Positions 15,784 to 16,801 of a stretch of DNA of 16,801 nucleotides are shown here, one piece after another; the first letter of the stretch is position 1, and each line of letters starts with the position of its first letter. The notes below the pieces were generated by a model. It worked only from the letters and a program-made list of their open reading frames with translations. It made no database searches and was not told the DNA's origin. Source of the stretch: DATFKA01 sp042095835 (GTDB taxonomy: Bacteria; Bacteroidota; Bacteroidia; Chitinophagales; Saprospiraceae). Position numbers and translations under genes: made by a program. Location of the stretch: positions 1-16,801 of the forward strand of contig JBELML010000139.1 in NCBI GenBank assembly GCA_042095835.1, given 5' to 3'.

Positions 15784-16576
15784 AACAGTCGATAGACTAA
15801 AAACGGACTACGGGAATTGGGCTTTAGTTACAGGAGCGACCTCCGGTATTGGAAAAGAATTGGCAACACTACTAGCCGAAGCTGGTTTTAACTTAGTCAT
15901 TACAGGACGTAGAGAAGAGCACTTAAATGCATTAGGGACATTATTCTTCAACCATTATAATACCGAGACTATTCCTATGGCAGGAGACTTGTCTCTAAAA
16001 GGAGATATTGATACTCTTTTGAAGGAAACCGACCATTTGCCAATAGGCATTGCTATTTTGAATGCTGGATTTGGTACTTCTGGAAAGTTCATCGAGTCAG
16101 ATTTACAAAACGAATTGAATTTGATAGATTTAAATTGTAAGGCTTTTTTACAAATGTCTCACCATTTTTGTACAAAAATGAGGAAGGAATCTAGAAAGGG
16201 AGCCATCGTCCTTCTCAGTTCAATGGTAGCATTCCAAGGTGTTCCGAATGCTGCAAATTATGCTGCCAGCAAAGCATATGTTCAATCTCTTGGAGAAGGG
16301 CTTGCTAGAGAATTGAAACCGCATGGCATTGATATTTTATGTGCTGCGCCAGGGCCCGTTAAATCAGGTTTCTCAGCAAGAGCTAATATGAAAATGGGCT
16401 TATCCATGGCCCCAAATGAAGTAGGCCTACCAATCATTAAGGCTATTGGTAGAAAAACCACCTTACTTCCAGGCTTTTTAACCAAGTTCCTAGTTTACAA
16501 TTTAAATCTTCTGCCTAGATGGGGGAAAGTAAGGGTGATGGAAAAAGTAATGCAGGGCTTTACAAAGCATCAATAA
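15767..16576 (+). CDS. Short-chain dehydrogenase/reductase (classical SDR), 269 aa
   Basis: I chose the ATG at 15767, giving MRLPNKTVDRL; the frame is open 39 bases further up, but that part has no family character and lies deep in the SRPBCC gene. It has a Rossmann fold with the TGATSGIG cofactor loop (22-29), followed by ITGRRE, where the Arg pair after the second strand favours NADP(H). NAG is at 99-101, the structural Asn at 123, and the catalytic triad is Ser152 (LLSSM), Tyr165 and Lys169 (NYAASK). PGPVKSGF follows the usual sixth strand. The C terminus is long and hydrophobic (LPGFLTKFLVYNLNLLPRW), as in the DltE/YqjQ-like or hydroxysteroid-type SDRs that act on lipid-like substrates. 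The exact substrate is unknown. The overlap with the SRPBCC gene suggests a shared hydrophobic substrate. Confidence 0.92.
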   Translation: MRLPNKTVDRLKTDYGNWALVTGATSGIGKELATLLAEAGFNLVITGRREEHLNALGTLFFNHYNTETIPMAGDLSLKGDIDTLLKETDHLPIGIAILNAGFGTSGKFIESDLQNELNLIDLNCKAFLQMSHHFCTKMRKESRKGAIVLLSSMVAFQGVPNAANYAASKAYVQSLGEGLARELKPHGIDILCAAPGPVKSGFSARANMKMGLSMAPNEVGLPIIKAIGRKTTLLPGFLTKFLVYNLNLLPRWGKVRVMEKVMQGFTKHQ

Positions 16577-16776
16577 AACATTGATTATCGAGAATTTAAT
16601 TAGAGTTGATTACAAATAGCTTTGCCGAACATAATTATTCTCTTAGCGAAATCTATTCTCAAATGCGTTAATAAATAGTTTAAACCGTCCCTTGGATTTT
16701 TTCTAATTTTTATTCGGCCTTTTTTTTCTAAGGAATGAGTCAATATTAAATTAAACATCTTTACTTGTTCTTTTGC

Positions 16777-16801
16777 CGCCCAGTTTCGTTAAAAAGCCTC
16801 G
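16777..16801. repeat. Candidate dispersed repeat, copy 2 (cut by window end)
   Basis: CGTTAAAAAGCCTCG (16787-16801) is identical to 8700-8714 and is preceded by GCCCAGTTT, close to the bases before copy 1. The window ends exactly where the hairpin of copy 1 would begin. The preceding gap from 16577 has no gene and no clean terminator; it is AT-rich, with several T runs near 16697-16730. Confidence 0.5.

Overview
The window looks like a chromosomal segment of a Bacteroidota bacterium, possibly near the Saprospiraceae. That placement is inference, from Bacteroidota-type promoter -7 boxes (TAnnTTTG), few Shine-Dalgarno sites, a long single-chain PurL, a Crp/Fnr regulator of the type common in the phylum, and exported proteins typical of it (an Asp-box propeller protein, a PhoD-like lipoprotein, a Tat-targeted aminotransferase). 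No rRNA, tRNA, CRISPR array, phage gene or transposase was seen.

Left part (1-8604): a large secreted beta-propeller protein (minus strand) is divergent from a Tat-exported HisC-like aminotransferase (plus strand), which ends in a clear intrinsic terminator. An AEC-family permease begins just after that terminator. Its 3' end overlaps by 9 bases the convergent gene for a large PhoD-like metallophosphoesterase lipoprotein.

Middle part (8587-12972): a 261-base gap holds a long hairpin next to a motif that recurs exactly at the right edge of the window, so it is probably a dispersed intergenic repeat. Then comes purL, the FGAM synthase of purine biosynthesis, standing apart from other pur genes. 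Its 450-base upstream gap contains a G-rich, internally repetitive stretch with a 58-codon open frame whose two ends are repeats of each other in phase.

Right part (12973-16801): five plus-strand genes. A DUF5996 protein and a small two-TM membrane protein may be co-transcribed. Next is a short Crp/Fnr-family regulator with its own -7 box overlapping a palindrome. After a 24-base perfect inverted repeat come a START/SRPBCC-like lipoprotein and a short-chain dehydrogenase that overlap by 17 bases and are surely co-expressed. The regulator and these two genes look like a small regulated module of unknown physiological role, and it is the most interesting candidate system here. The last 225 bases carry no gene.
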